A stretch of DNA of 64,000 nt, taken from contig JACCIC010000140.1 in NCBI GenBank assembly GCA_018907035.1, positions 662,501 to 726,500 of the forward strand. Direction: 5' to 3'. Positions 1 to 12,953 of this stretch are shown piece by piece. Made by a program: the position numbers and the translations under genes. Source of the DNA: Sycobia sp. Sy_11. Taxonomy: Eukaryota > Arthropoda > Insecta > Hymenoptera > Epichrysomallidae. How positions within the stretch are numbered: the stretch's first letter is position 1; each line of letters starts with the position of its first letter. The notes below the pieces were generated by a model, which did not search any database, had not been told where the DNA came from, and worked only from the letters and a program-made list of their open reading frames with translations.

Positions 1-84
1 AGTCTGTTTTTGCTAGCTATAATAAACAGTAAAGAATGTATTTGCTGTCCAGCCATCGTATACATTTAGTTAAAAAGATGTGCG

Positions 85-139
<55 letters not shown>

Positions 140-1506
140 AATATACGAAAATAAAAAATATTTTTAAAAATATTGATCTAAATTTTCGTAAATGTATTTA
201 TCGCCTCGTTATAATTCAAACTTTTTGCGTTGTACATAAAATTGTCTTTTATAATTCATTTTATAATATATTTACCATATATAATTTATACAACAGACAC
301 TGGATTAAATAGCTATTATAGATAAATGTTTGCTAGTTCAGCTGGCGCTTAAACTGGCTCGAGCAAATTTTTCAACTTTAACATTATATTATGTAAATAA
401 TTATTTATACCTAATTTAATTAATTTTGAAGTACTGTCAAATAATAAAGAAATTTACGACCAATATTTTAAATTGTCGATATTTAAAAATAAAAAATTTT
501 ATACGCGTTGTAGGCTAATATTAAATATTGATTCTCGTACATCAGTAATCTTGAGATCAATTTTAGCGGAATTAGAAAAACGTTTAAGAATAAAAAAAAA
601 TGACTGGCATTGATTAAATTTTCAAAAAACGATACATAACTTCATATAGAGAGATAATAAAAAAATGAATATTATTTTTATTTTCAGTAAATATTTAAAT
701 TTTGTTTAAATAACCTAATAATAATTAGAATACAATGTTGTTTTTTAGATTTTTGCTTTTGTCAATACGTAGAAAATAAAATATTGATTTTTTTTCAATC
801 GTCACGATCGAAGTCCCGGTTTGTCAAGGGATCATGCATACCATCTGCCATCTTCTTTTTTCACAAAAATATTTTTTTAGAAATAAATGAAATATTAAAT
901 TAAATAATCGTATGCATTGCTTGACAACATTAAAATTAAAAAAAAATGTATTATGATGCAATAAAATTAACTTTATTAATAGATTTTATTTTACTTTTAT
1001 CAGTGAGAAGATAGCTTGGAGTATTATTTTATTAATAGTTTTTATTAAAATACATTTAATTATTAGAGCACGATTTCGTGTTTTATCCTACAAATACACT
1101 CTTATTATTTTTAATATCTTGGAAATTGAAAATATGTAAAAATATTTTTTTGTCATAATTCAAGTATCTAAGTCTGCTTTTGTGTCATACAATTATCAAT
1201 TATTACATTCTGTTTTAAAGGCTTCTTATCAACATGCATAAATATGAATAAAATTTCATACTACTCTTCCACATTTCCTATACAAAATAAATACAATTTC
1301 GTGTTTTCAATGTTTTTCTCATAAACCTTTATTTTATTGTTCAAAAAATTAAAATATAAAATTAGAAATTTTATGTTTTTTTAATTAAATATTTCTTATG
1401 TATAATTTTAATTGAACAATATCTTTTGTTATTGATTCAAGTATTAGTAAGTACCTTTTAAACTTTTCAGTTTATTTTGCTGTGATTAAGGAAACCAAAA
1501 TTAATC
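1..1506. other. AT-rich region upstream of SMIM14, no recognised gene
   Basis: This is mostly AT-rich non-coding sequence. Three short GC-richer islands (about 330-370, 505-591 and 788-842) stay open on the minus strand and look exon-like, but I could not join them or name a product. They could belong to a divergent neighbour of SMIM14 that runs off the left edge. Confidence 0.5.
91..136. repeat. (TA)n microsatellite
   Basis: This is an uninterrupted TA dinucleotide tract of about 46 bp. Confidence 0.95.
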
Positions 1507-2310
1507 ATGGGTGATGAGAGAGAAGATTTTGATCCATGCGCTTGCATGTGGAATCATGATTTTGTAATGCAACGCCTTTTGTCCATTGTAAGTTCTTAAT
1601 ATTAGATTTGATGTAAATAAAAAATTATAAGATTTTTTAATGTATAATCATAAGGTTTAACATAATGACTTGTTTAAGTTATTATTTTAAATATGTAAAA
1701 TTTAAGGTTTGGTAACTTAATCTTTTTTTGATGTAATGTAATTTTGTAATGATTTTGTAATATAGTTTTTCTATGATTCAGTATTTACTTAAGCATTGAA
1801 AAAAAAAATTGCTCAGCCATTTATATTTATAAAACTAAATATACAAATTCAAAATTCTTCAAACAATTTATGAAAATATTAATAAGTTTTATATTTATAT
1901 TTTTTAGCTACGACAATCACAAGCATATTGCACAGATAATGAATGTCTTACTTTATCAAGTTGTAAGTAATTGTTCATTATTAAAATTTTCAAAGCTTTA
2001 TTTTCAAATTTGAACAAATTTAAACATTATAAATACCTTATGTTTACAGTACCAGGGCCAGAAACTGCTCCAAGCAATAATCATTTCATGATGATATGCT
2101 TATTTGCTATAGTAGCTATGCTATTATATGTCTTCAGACCTCAATCACTTCGTCAAACTGAGAATGGTGCAAAGGCCAGAGATAATGAACCAGTGAGTAT
2201 AAAATAATTTTTTTTTTTAATTATACCTTTTGAGCCTATTCAATAATTTATATATTTTCTTTCAGCATTTTGATGATGAACCACCTATGCCACCTCCTAC
2301 TATAAATTAG
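1507..2310 (+). CDS. SMIM14: Small integral membrane protein 14 (SMIM14)
   Basis: Coding exons are 1507-1587, 1908-1962, 2050-2192 and 2266-2310, all with GT-AG introns and consistent phase, giving 107 aa. The N-terminal part carries the conserved family signature: an acidic start, then DPCACMWNH, then LLSILRQSQAYCTDNECL. A single hydrophobic segment (MMICLFAIVAMLLYVF) at about residues 60-76 is followed by RPQSLR and a short proline-rich acidic tail (DDEPPMPPPTIN). This order and length match vertebrate SMIM14 (about 99 aa), a single-pass ER membrane protein of poorly known function. The start ATG opens exon 1 with nothing in frame upstream. The gene converges with the SUMO protease gene, and the two stops are about 0.75 kb apart. 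Confidence 0.93.
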
Positions 2311-2517
2311 CTACAATACTACAAATGAAAAATTATGGCTTTTGGTTGTAAATCTTAAACCATTCTTTTTACATAATTACCATTGTAGCAAATTTGCTAT
2401 ACACTGCTATACTATTTTTTAGGTTTTCATTTGGATTTTGTATATGAAAACCCTTCAATGCGTTATATAAAATATAAGGGCCAAAATGTAAAACATTCTA
2501 ATGCATTTTCTCTTGTA

Positions 2518-2530
2518 AATAAATAATAAA
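2518..2530 (+). terminator. Poly(A) signal of SMIM14
   Basis: Two near-overlapping AATAAA hexamers (2518-2523 and 2525-2530) lie about 210 nt after the SMIM14 stop codon. Confidence 0.7.
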
Positions 2531-2944
2531 GGTAAAAGGTATACATATCAAAATAAATTATATAAACTGTATTAATTATACTTATATACTTTATTATCTG
2601 TTTGTAAATTATATTTGTATAGAAAAATAAAAAATTGTTTAATTATAATGTCTAAAGTAAAAATGACATAAATAGTTTGGTTTTGAAAAGAAAATGATAT
2701 CACAAGATGATGCAGTATTAAAATATTCATAATCATCATTACTTTTGTATATACCTGTTTCATTTTCCCTTTTTAAAAATTTAATGTGAATTTAATTGAA
2801 AATAGAAAATAAAAATATATAATAACTATATTTTAAAAAATATTTCTTATATAAAAAACTAAAATTCAAACAACTTTTAGTTAGTAAATAGTTTTTTTAT
2901 GTGAAAACAAATAAATTGATAAGTTTAAATATCATCCATCTTAT

Positions 2945-2950
2945 TTTATT
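2945..2950 (-). terminator. Candidate poly(A) signal of the SENP6/7 gene
   Basis: TTTATT on the + strand (AATAAA on the - strand) lies about 115 nt beyond the SENP stop. Such hexamers are common in this AT-rich sequence, so the assignment is by position only. Confidence 0.4.
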
Positions 2951-3065
2951 AATCTTATAGTATAAGAACTACATAGTGTACTGTATACGTAAAGATATTT
3001 CTTTTATGAATAGTGACTAACCTTAATTAGCATTCATCATTATAAAAAAAAAAAAAAGATAACAC

Positions 3066-6000
3066 TTATTTACAGGAATCAAAGGAATCTCCCTTATGCT
3101 TTTTGGCAACCTGCTTATCCTCCTGATTGTCAGAAGATTTTTGTAACCTAGGTATTCTTTTATTTTTTAAGAATGCCATTGTGTCAGTACATGATCTAAA
3201 ATAGAAACAATGTATTCAAAATAAATTGAATTTTAGTAAACTTAAATTATATATAAAGTACATACTTTGTGGTTGTCAATGGTGCTAGTTCTTTTTGAAC
3301 AAGTAAATTAGTCTCTGTTGTGCTTGAAGATTGACTTGAAGATTGAGAAACGGTTACTTGAGAAGTTTCACTCTTAGCTAACAATTCACTATTATTATCT
3401 TCATTCTCAGTTGTAGAAATTGTAGCATTCAATTTATTTTCTCCTACTTCTGTAGTCTTTTTTTTATTCTCAGTTTCAGGTTTGGTTACTCGTGTTTCTA
3501 TTTGACTTTCAGATTTCTGCTTTAATTTTCCATCTTGTGTCGGAAAAGATAATGTAGGTAAATTGATAGTTTTATTTCCTTTAGTATTATTCACCAACTC
3601 TGTTAATAAATTTGCTATTTCCTCTCTCTTGCGTGTTACAATGATTTCTTCAAACCATGTTTTCAAAGTTTTAATAGGTAATGTGTAATCCATAATAGGA
3701 TTCTATAAATTATAATGAATAAGATTGGCATGAATAAGATCTTGATAATAAATTATAAAACAGAAATCTTATTTATAATTAATAATATAAAAATTTGTTT
3801 TACCTGAAAGAAGCTTTCTACATACTGTAATACATACAGTCCACAATCAGTAAAATTTGATTGCTGGGGAACTTTTGGACAGGCACCTTTTATAGTATCT
3901 CTAGAAAAAACTTTTTCTGCCCCTAATTTTGCCTGATATTCACAAGTTAAATAATCTCGTAATGTTGCTACTACTCGTGCTCTACTAGCTCCAGCCAGTG
4001 AGTCAAAAATTAATATGGAAGGACTGAAATAAAAATAAAATTACAATATATTAAATTAAATTGTTTATTTAATACTAATGTTTATAATAAATATAATTAG
4101 ACACTTACACTTTTATTACTTCTTGATTTTGTAACGTCTGACAATTAGCCTGTTCAACTTGTTCAGAATTTGTTTTCGACTCAGATTCATCCTAAACAAA
4201 ATGAAATTATTACATTAATTTAGGAGTGATTTGTTATTTTACACTTGTATATTCAAATCTAATTGAAGCAATATTAATTTATATATAATTTAGGAAATAC
4301 TTAGTTTTACTTTATATTACTATATTTATCTTGACATTACATTACTTTCTATTGTTAAAATACTCACTTCATCGTCGCTATCTGATTCCATTTCCTCATC
4401 ATCACCTTCTGCTTCATCTCTTTCAGAACCATCGTCATTAGTATCAAGTGTTATAGTGCTTACTGGAGTAATAGTAGTATTACCAATAGTAACAGAATTA
4501 ACTTTTGAGTCTTTTTTTCTTTTATCTGGCAGTTTTTGATCTTCGGTTTTTATTTCAGTTTTTGGTGAAACTGTACCAACTAAACCAGGAAAACAAATAA
4601 TAGCCAAAAACCAATGGGCACTAAAAGTTGAATTTATATTGTATAATAATATATGAGGAAATCTAAAGACCTTGATGAAAAATAACCTAAACTATAACAA
4701 AATACTTGAATTTACTCACTGTTCATTTATAGGAATAACAATAAAATCTTTTTCAAATATATTAACATTTTTTGTCCATTTCTGAACTCTAACATGCCGC
4801 TTAGCAGCTGGAGAAAGATTTTCTGTACTTTCTACTGCTTGCGTATGCGGACTCGTTAATCGCTTATAAAAATATGAACTAAATACATGAGTGCGGTTAT
4901 GATCGATTGGTGATAGTACTTCTAATGTTAAATATTTTAAGTAAAAGTCTATTATAACATCGTTTAAAAATTGATCCTCGGCAAGACATATAAAATCTTC
5001 TGTATTTATAGCTATACCTCCTTTAGCTGGTGGGGGAGGGTATACAGTGATACTAAAAATAATTTTAAAAAGTTCAATTTTTATACATTCAATAAAACAT
5101 TAGCAAATAATTTCTTACGTTTGTATAACTCCATTTGAAGCACTATTAGAAGATACTAAAGTTGATTTTTTTGTAGTTGGTGGTACTGGAAGTTTCTAAA
5201 TATCAAATTTAAAAATTATATTACTAATATATAAAATATATAAAAAAAAATTTTAAAACTCACAGCTTTTGGAGAAGCTTTTACAAGGATATCATTAGCT
5301 TCTTTTGTATTTAATTCTTCAAATATAGGTTTATAAATTTCTTTTAGAATTGCTTTGGAATCATCCATGATTTTATCAGGAAGAAGCGTTATCCTTTTAT
5401 GTGTATTATCTAAATAAATATACATAAATCAAATATTATTAATATTATTACACAAAGCATTTTTTTTAAAAATCATAAAATACGAAGTTATTTATACCTC
5501 TACCAGCAGGATCAAAGTATGGACCTTTAGGGTCCTGCATTCCTAATAAATCTCTTATCATCAACCCAGTAGCTACATTTGTATAAAAAAATAAGACTGG
5601 CATTGATTTAGAAAAATGTATTAAAACTTTGATCAAATTTTCAAGTTTAATATCAACGGTGATAAACGATTTGTCTAAATAACAAAAGAAAATTAATTTT
5701 AAAATTATTTAGAATAATTTTCATATTTTTATTATATTATAAATAAACTTACCATCTTCTAAAAGTGGTACTTCTAGTTTCAAGCCAGTCGACGATATAA
5801 GAATTTTATCATTTGGAATATATTTATAAGATCCTATTCTTACAGTACGGCATGTTAAATAGGTACTTAAATGACCTGTTGCAGCATCTGTAAAATTAAT
5901 TTGCTCCTTCCCCTCGCCTATTATATAAATTTCATTATTATTCATATTCAATATTAATTATTATATAATTTAATTGATATAATTTATACTAAATCGTACT

Positions 6001-9000
6001 TGTTAAATTTTGACTATTAGGTATGTGTTGAGCAGTGACAGACAAAAGTGGATTATTGGTAATTACTGGTTCTTTTTCAAGGATTGCCTCAGAATCTTCA
6101 TTACTTAAAGCATTTTCAGAAATCATTTCTTTAACATCTCCTAATCGTTTCCTTCTGTTATCATCTTCTTCATCAGAAGAAATAGTTAGACATTCTAATA
6201 AATAAAAAAAGAAACAATAAATCAAATGTTTTATTCATTATAGTACTGTCAAAAAAATTTTTTTGAACGAAGATTATAATGTTTTCATGAACATAAATTC
6301 ATAAATAAAAAAAATTTCAGGAAATTTTATATACCTGGTTCCTTGACTTGCTTTGCTCTACTGACCCCTCGACCTCTACCTCTGCCCCTTTTTGAAATTT
6401 CACCACGTTCCGACTTTTGTTGCAAATTAGACTCAGTTTTTTTATAAAATGACTAAAATATAAAGTTTCGCAATCAGTTTAAGTTATAAAACCAAATAAG
6501 AAATGTTACATGGATTTCCAATATGACAAGTGTATGTTTCTTTTAACAATGTTCTTGACATACATAAACCTATTTTAATTTACTATAATCACGAGCCTAT
6601 TTTATTTACTTGCAATTTATTGCAGTCAATATAAAAAATTATTTTATTAAATGAAATCGATTTTTGTATGAAATAAAAAATTTAAATATTCTTACATCAA
6701 CAGGTAAGGTGTTTTCCTTTTTAGTTGGTGAGCCCGAAGAAATGGGTATTGCCTTTACATTCTCTGACAATTTTCTTTTACACCTCATACAATAGTTGAA
6801 ATCTGCTGCACTCACCCCACAAAATGGACATACAGCCAGCATTCCTTTGATAAATTTGGGTACCTATTTTCACACAAAAGTTGTGATAGAAAATGTTTTT
6901 AAATATTGCATACTGTCTACAGTATATTAATGTACGAAACATTTGAAATAGTAAATTATAAAATATATTCAGGAATCAGAACCCTCCCTATTTTTGAATA
7001 ATTTAAATAGTGAATTATTAAATTACGATTATTACAGTAAACTAGGCTAAAATGGTGCAGTTTACACAAACATTTCATGAAATGCAATTAAAACAAAAGT
7101 GCCTATCTTAATAAAATGAACAAAATTCAAATCACAAATGCACGCAGTAACTTTGGTATTGTGTACCAATATGTAATATTTAAACATTAATGTTTCTATT
7201 ATCACTTTTGTATGAATATTAGTACCTTGTATACTTAAGATTAAAATTAAAGATTTTCTAATTTCTCAATTATTAAGTATTGGAAATAGAAAACTTGCCA
7301 TATTGGATAAATTACAAGTAACATTTAAGAAATAGAATTAAAAGCTATTAGAAATAGCAGTGATAATTTAAAACAAAATTAATTAATATTATCAATAACA
7401 TAAGTAATAAAATTTCTTAGTTTGTTTATATATACAATTTGTTCAGTTCAGATGCAATTTCGATATAGAATTTAAACATTTATAATAAATAATGACAAAT
7501 TTTTGACAAAAAATTGACTAAATTATTTTAAAACTTTATTACTGTATTAATATATGCAATTAAAATTTTATTGAAAATATAAAAAGATTTTGCTAATAAA
7601 AATTTAAAGATACTTACCCTTGGACTTATCGACGAAAGAGGAGCCATTAATGTATTACTGTTATTACTTTTAATCCTTCAAAATTGTATTATTAGTTTAT
7701 AAGAACATTGACAATCAGTAAAACAATAATTAAAAAATTATATTATATAAATTAAAAAACTTACGGTGTTTTTGGTTCACCAGTGGTGACATTTGTTGAT
7801 TCAGTCTGTAAACTCTCAGCAAGTTGTTTTTCTTCTGGATTTACTATTCGAGGAGTAAGATCAACGATATAATTTATACCTAGAGCTGGATCTGAGACTA
7901 AAGACACATGGGGTTCTTGCGATGTAAGTATATTTGCCTAAAAATAGAGGCGAATATAATTAACATATTACTATATAAAAGCATAAACATAAACTAACTT
8001 CTCTTGATTTAATTATGATTTCAAAATCTTTAGTGTATATGCTTGACAATCTTTAACTTTTAAAGATTTTAGAATTCGTATAGAACTGAAATGATTCACT
8101 ACATATTTCAAAGAAATCATAATTAATTCATATGTAATATAAGATAAATTCACTATAATCACTACTTGTTCTAAAAGATCTTGAACAGTACAATCTTCTT
8201 TAGGCACTTCAAAAGTGATCAACCTTTGTTCGCCGTTTTCTAAAATTACAAGCATTTTGGCTTCATTTCCTGTAATTTGTTGTTGTACAATTGCAGTATG
8301 AGGATCATCTATTTCTTGTTGTAAATATGCGTAACTTTCACTAGAATTTTCTTCAGGATCAGATTTTGGTGCACAATTAACTTGATTTGGTCTCTCTAAC
8401 TGCGCTATATTTTCATTCGAATCAACTTCCATGGGTTCTACATTATTAGTCATTGTAGCTGTTTGAATTTGTCGACTTTGTTGTGTAGCTTGTGCTGTTA
8501 CTGCCGTTTGTTGACGAAGTATTTGTTGTTGTAATTGCTGCTGTTGTAGCTGCAATTGCTGCTGTTGACGATTTAAATTTAATAACTGACCCATATTTCT
8601 TTGTCGCTGTGTAGATGATTGTGTTGGTTGAATAGAACGTGCCATAGACGTCACACCCATCACTGGCTGCTGGGACTTTTGTGTTTGTCTTTGTTCATTG
8701 TTTATCTGTCTTTGTTTTAAAGTAGCCTGTCTTATTCGTTCACTCAAATGACCCATTTCTGGATATTGCATAGGTGGTACATTTTTTGAAATTGGTAGTG
8801 TACTTCTTGGTGAAACATCTGGATGAATTGGAGGCCGTGGTTGAGGTATTCTTGGAGGTGTTATTAATTGATTTGGACTTACTCCTACTGATGATGCTCG
8901 TGATCGTGTAGTTAAAGTAACATTTGGATTATTTGCAATAGTAGAGTTACGTTTCATTTTCCCTACTTTTCCAATTTGAGTGTTTGGATTTTGCAAATTG

Positions 9001-9631
9001 GCTCTTAAGATTCCAATAGGTGAGGATCCTGTAGAATTACGTTTATTAACAGAAACTAACCTTGTAGGTTTTTGATCTACTCTACTTTGCACTACAACAT
9101 TAGGTGGAGTTTGAGTCTGTATAGAAAATATAATAATTTAATACTAGTGTATAAAGATATAAATAAAAGTATTATCTTTTACAATGGGAATACAAACTGT
9201 TGTAACTTGCTGTTGATTTCTTGTAGTATTTATAGTAAAGTTTCTTACTGATGTTGGTTCTTTTTTAATAACCAATTCAAAAGATTCATTATTTTCTCTG
9301 GAAGTTAACCAGTCAGTTCCAGATTGCGTATAACATACATTTGATTGATCTTTAGACACTTTAAAATAGAATAAATATTAATTGTTTGGATTGAATATTC
9401 TTTGATGACATTTTTATAGAATTAACAAATATTTACCTTTAGTATTGTTATCACTTTCAAATTTGGAATTTATAGAATCTACCTTACTATAAATATTTTG
9501 AGTTGAAGTATCAGTAGATTTAATTATATATACACTTGGACTAAAATAAAAAAAAAAAATTCATATTTATAAAATATATAATTTAACAAAATTAATATAA
9601 ATATACATTATATTATATAAAAAATATAAAA

Positions 9632-9681
<50 letters not shown>

Positions 9682-10102
9682 AAAAATTACAAAACAATAA
9701 TTATGAAACTCATAGTTACATTATTGAAAAATATTTAAAATAATTTTTCAGCATTCAAAATTACTCTTTATCAATTGTAATAACAAAATTTGATTTTACA
9801 ATTTTTATAAAAAACATAAATTATGTTACTATAATTATAATACTTTTGTCATATTACCGTTGATCCAGTTGAGTTGTAGTAACATGATCCCCTAAATTAA
9901 TTGTGGATTGTGAAAACAAAGTTTGCTCAGAATTATCAGAGGCAGCATAAGCCAAAATTGGTTGTGATATTACACTTGCGCCGTTATTAATATCTTCAAC
10001 AACAAATTGGACACTTTGTCCATCAATTGAACATATTTGCTGTAAATCTTCGATCGTAAATGTACCATTTGGATTGGTCACCACATTATAATATTGTGCC
10101 AT
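3066..10102 (-). CDS. SENP6/7: SENP6/SENP7-type SUMO protease (Ulp2 class)
   Basis: Nineteen coding exons, in transcript order: 10102-9858, 9540-9437, 9358-9183, 9116-8166, 7937-7765, 7675-7618, 6863-6696, 6452-6335, 6194-6000, 5887-5753, 5674-5498, 5409-5264, 5195-5119, 5052-4720, 4620-4368, 4191-4109, 4023-3804, 3702-3266, 3195-3066. Phases agree throughout, giving 1392 aa. The C-terminal half is a C48 cysteine protease: catalytic His1021 in [13 protein letters not shown], Asp1138 in ILIFDSLAG, oxyanion Gln1185 and nucleophile Cys1191 in [15 protein letters not shown]. About 115 mostly acidic residues separate His and Asp, as in SENP6/7 and unlike SENP1-3/5. The family trims poly-SUMO chains in the nucleus. 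The N-terminal half has a Gln-rich stretch, a CX2C-X9-CX2C zinc ribbon (Cys581/584/594/597) and an RGRGRGRG box near the start of the SENP region. Start chosen at MAQYYNVV; an upstream in-frame codon at 10168 is possible. The protease call is very secure; the N-terminal role is unknown. Confidence 0.93.
9635..9675. repeat. (TA)n microsatellite in the first coding intron of the SENP6/7 gene
   Basis: A TA tract of about 40 bp lies inside the 9541-9857 intron. Confidence 0.95.
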
Positions 10103-10900
10103 AGTATTCAAAACTTGCCCCAATGTGTTTAAGAATAATTCTATATTTCTCACATATATGCAGGCCAATAGGAAATTGTTGCTGCTGACAGAATGCTGAA
10201 ATACAGCGGTCCATTTAAATCATCTCCTTCTTTTCTCGATCTCTGCAATAATTAACCTAATAACAAAAAGTAATAAACATGATACTAAAATACATTCAGA
10301 TTTTTGTTTACTAATTCCTCTACATATTCTAATACATTCAAATAAACAGCAACAATATCCCAAAGCTCTCAGATTAAATATATGCCATGCGTATAAATGA
10401 ATTACTTTAATTTTAAATATAATGTTCTTCAGTAATAATTTGTACATTACATTTAAAATTAAAAACAATATAGAATTATATTCAAATATAAATTTTTTAT
10501 TATTAGTGTTAAGTAACTATAAAGAAAAAAGTATTATTTATTTAATTATCAATATGACCATTGATTTAATAATAAAATAAATAATAAATAACCAATAAAA
10601 ATAAAACAAACAGGTTGTTGCAACTATACTACAGACAATCTATTAAATCTATTAAATGAATATATTAAAATGCTTACGCAAGTGAGTTTGCAGCAGGCAG
10701 TTTAACGGAACCAGTCAGCAAAAGATCAGTGATAGTTCTTCTAAATAAGAAAAAGTTCCAAAACTACACTTAATCACTTAATTTACAAAAACGTTGAAAT
10801 ATTCTTCGACTTTTTACACGCTCGTAAATGTCCATAAAACAACAGCTGAACAATAACGCAGCTCAAGAACAATCTTAGCTCGATGAGCTTACATGGGGCA
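10103..10900 (-). promoter_or_regulatory. 5' UTR and promoter region of the SENP6/7 gene
   Basis: On the minus strand a good donor (GC|GTAAGC) at 10672-10677 would end a leader exon starting somewhere around 10.75-10.9 kb. Plausible acceptors lie just above the first coding exon (near 10142 and 10190). No TATA box is evident. The exact leader is inference. Confidence 0.4.
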
Positions 10901-11552
10901 TCAAAAACGAAGGAAACGGGTAGCCATGAGTTGTCGCCTGCGGGTAGCTGATTCCGCAGTGCGAACCCATGGAATACCAGGCAGTGCCGCTGTTACTCCC
11001 GTGTATTGGATTCCACCACGGCATAACCTCTCAGCCTCAACACGCGCGCACAACCAACATGTACTCAAAACTTATTCTTTTTCTTTTCCTATGTACTTAA
11101 TCTTGCAATGAAATGTTGTATTTCTTACACTTTACAAAGCGCACGAGAAACACCACCGTCCAGCAGCAGATTTGTAGGAAACTAAACTAAAATTGATATC
11201 AAAATTCTTTTGAATTTTTTTATACACGAGGTGCTAAGTGCTTCGATTAAGTGAGGGAGTGAGTTATAATTACAAAAATTGCAAAAGTAAGTTAACGGTG
11301 AGAGCTTACTTACTTTTCTCACATACACATATATCGCAAAGAACTCCTATCTCCTATGTATCAACTATAACAACTCGCAAACACGAGGAATCGAGGATCC
11401 AAGAGAAAGAGGAAAAGAGGGAGAAGAGGATAATATAAGCTCGTTTCCATTCGTTTTATACGTATGTGTATATATATCTACGGAAAGGGACGGCCAAAAT
11501 ATAAATGCGTTGGATGTCAGAATTATAGACATCTGTTTCAGCTTGGTATATA

Positions 11553-11560
<8 letters not shown>

Positions 11561-11619
<59 letters not shown>
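11561..11619. repeat. (TA)n microsatellite
   Basis: This is a pure TA tract of about 59 bp in the intergenic region upstream of both SENP6/7 and ncd. Confidence 0.95.
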
Positions 11620-11624
<5 letters not shown>

Positions 11625-11799
11625 CCCTTCAACGTTCCAACATACGTAAAAACCGATACACGCTGCAGTCTGTGCTAAATGGCTTTTGAGCGTGTTTTTA
11701 AGCAATGGTAAATGATATCAGACTGATATATACACAGGCAGACTTAACTTAGGAGAGTATAATATGGAAAAAGAGGGAGTGAAGGAAGAGCGAGTGAGC

Positions 11800-11805
<6 letters not shown>

Positions 11806-11850
<45 letters not shown>
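11806..11850. repeat. (GA)n microsatellite
   Basis: This is an AG dinucleotide tract of about 45 bp, purine on the + strand, flanked by further purine-rich sequence. Confidence 0.95.
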
Positions 11851-11860
<10 letters not shown>

Positions 11861-12953
11861 TGGAAATGAAAGTCGTTAAAATCAAATTTTAGATGAGCTC
11901 TCGACCTGATGTACTAAGCGCCGACGATGATGGTGATCCACACTCCACACTACAAAGGCACTGTAAACGCTTGTCAAAAACGAGACGGTATTGATGTAAC
12001 TGATGTAGCTGTTACCGCTGCAGCATCGTTCGAATATAACATTGCATGATCAACGAACATGCTATATATGCTCTTCTTTCTTCCTTGGAGATGCGATGCC
12101 AGATACTTTATATTTATACGTAATGTTCGTATATCTTGTGTCCACGTCAAAAAGAAATGTACAGTGAAATTTGATCGTTGTCTTTTCTTAGGGGCAGGGG
12201 AATCGTGGTGGACAGGGGTAACTTCTAGTGGTGGAAATAACGATGGTTGGATGGTCTCCTGCTGATTCCTGTTCCTGCCTTTTCGTACAGTATGCACACT
12301 AAAATCAGTGTATACAATGCACGCGTCTGTGTGCATTCAATACAAATACCCTATTGTATATAGCTTTGCATGATATATAAAATTTTACTATTATAAATTG
12401 TAACGTTTACGGAGTTCGAAGTATATTTTTGGCATAGAACAGTCGACAATTCGCGCTTATAATTTGTCAATCACAGCTCTTGTAATAATATTCTACTTAC
12501 ATTGTAGAATAATTAGCAGAATTTTTGCTTTGTTACTTGATATTTATTAATATACAAATCATGCAAAATAATGAAATTCCTAAAGTAAACACGCATATAT
12601 ATATATATTATAAAACTAATTTTTGATTCAAATATATGTACGTATTTACGCGTGAATCATATCAGTATCTGATATTTGATATAATATATTTTATTATTGA
12701 TACCGTACTTTTAAAAAGAACAACTCTTAATCACCTGGGGAAAAATTTTTATAAAATTTTGAAATTATGTAATTTAATAGAAGTAGAAAAAATATTGATT
12801 TACTAAGTTTATTTTTAAACTAATTTTGTTTTATAATATATATTTATTAATTGATACTGTTGAAAAAATAATAATCTACTAATTACATTAAAATTAATGA
12901 TAATTCTGTCATATACAACTTTATTTAATTATACTTTAATTAAATAAATAATA

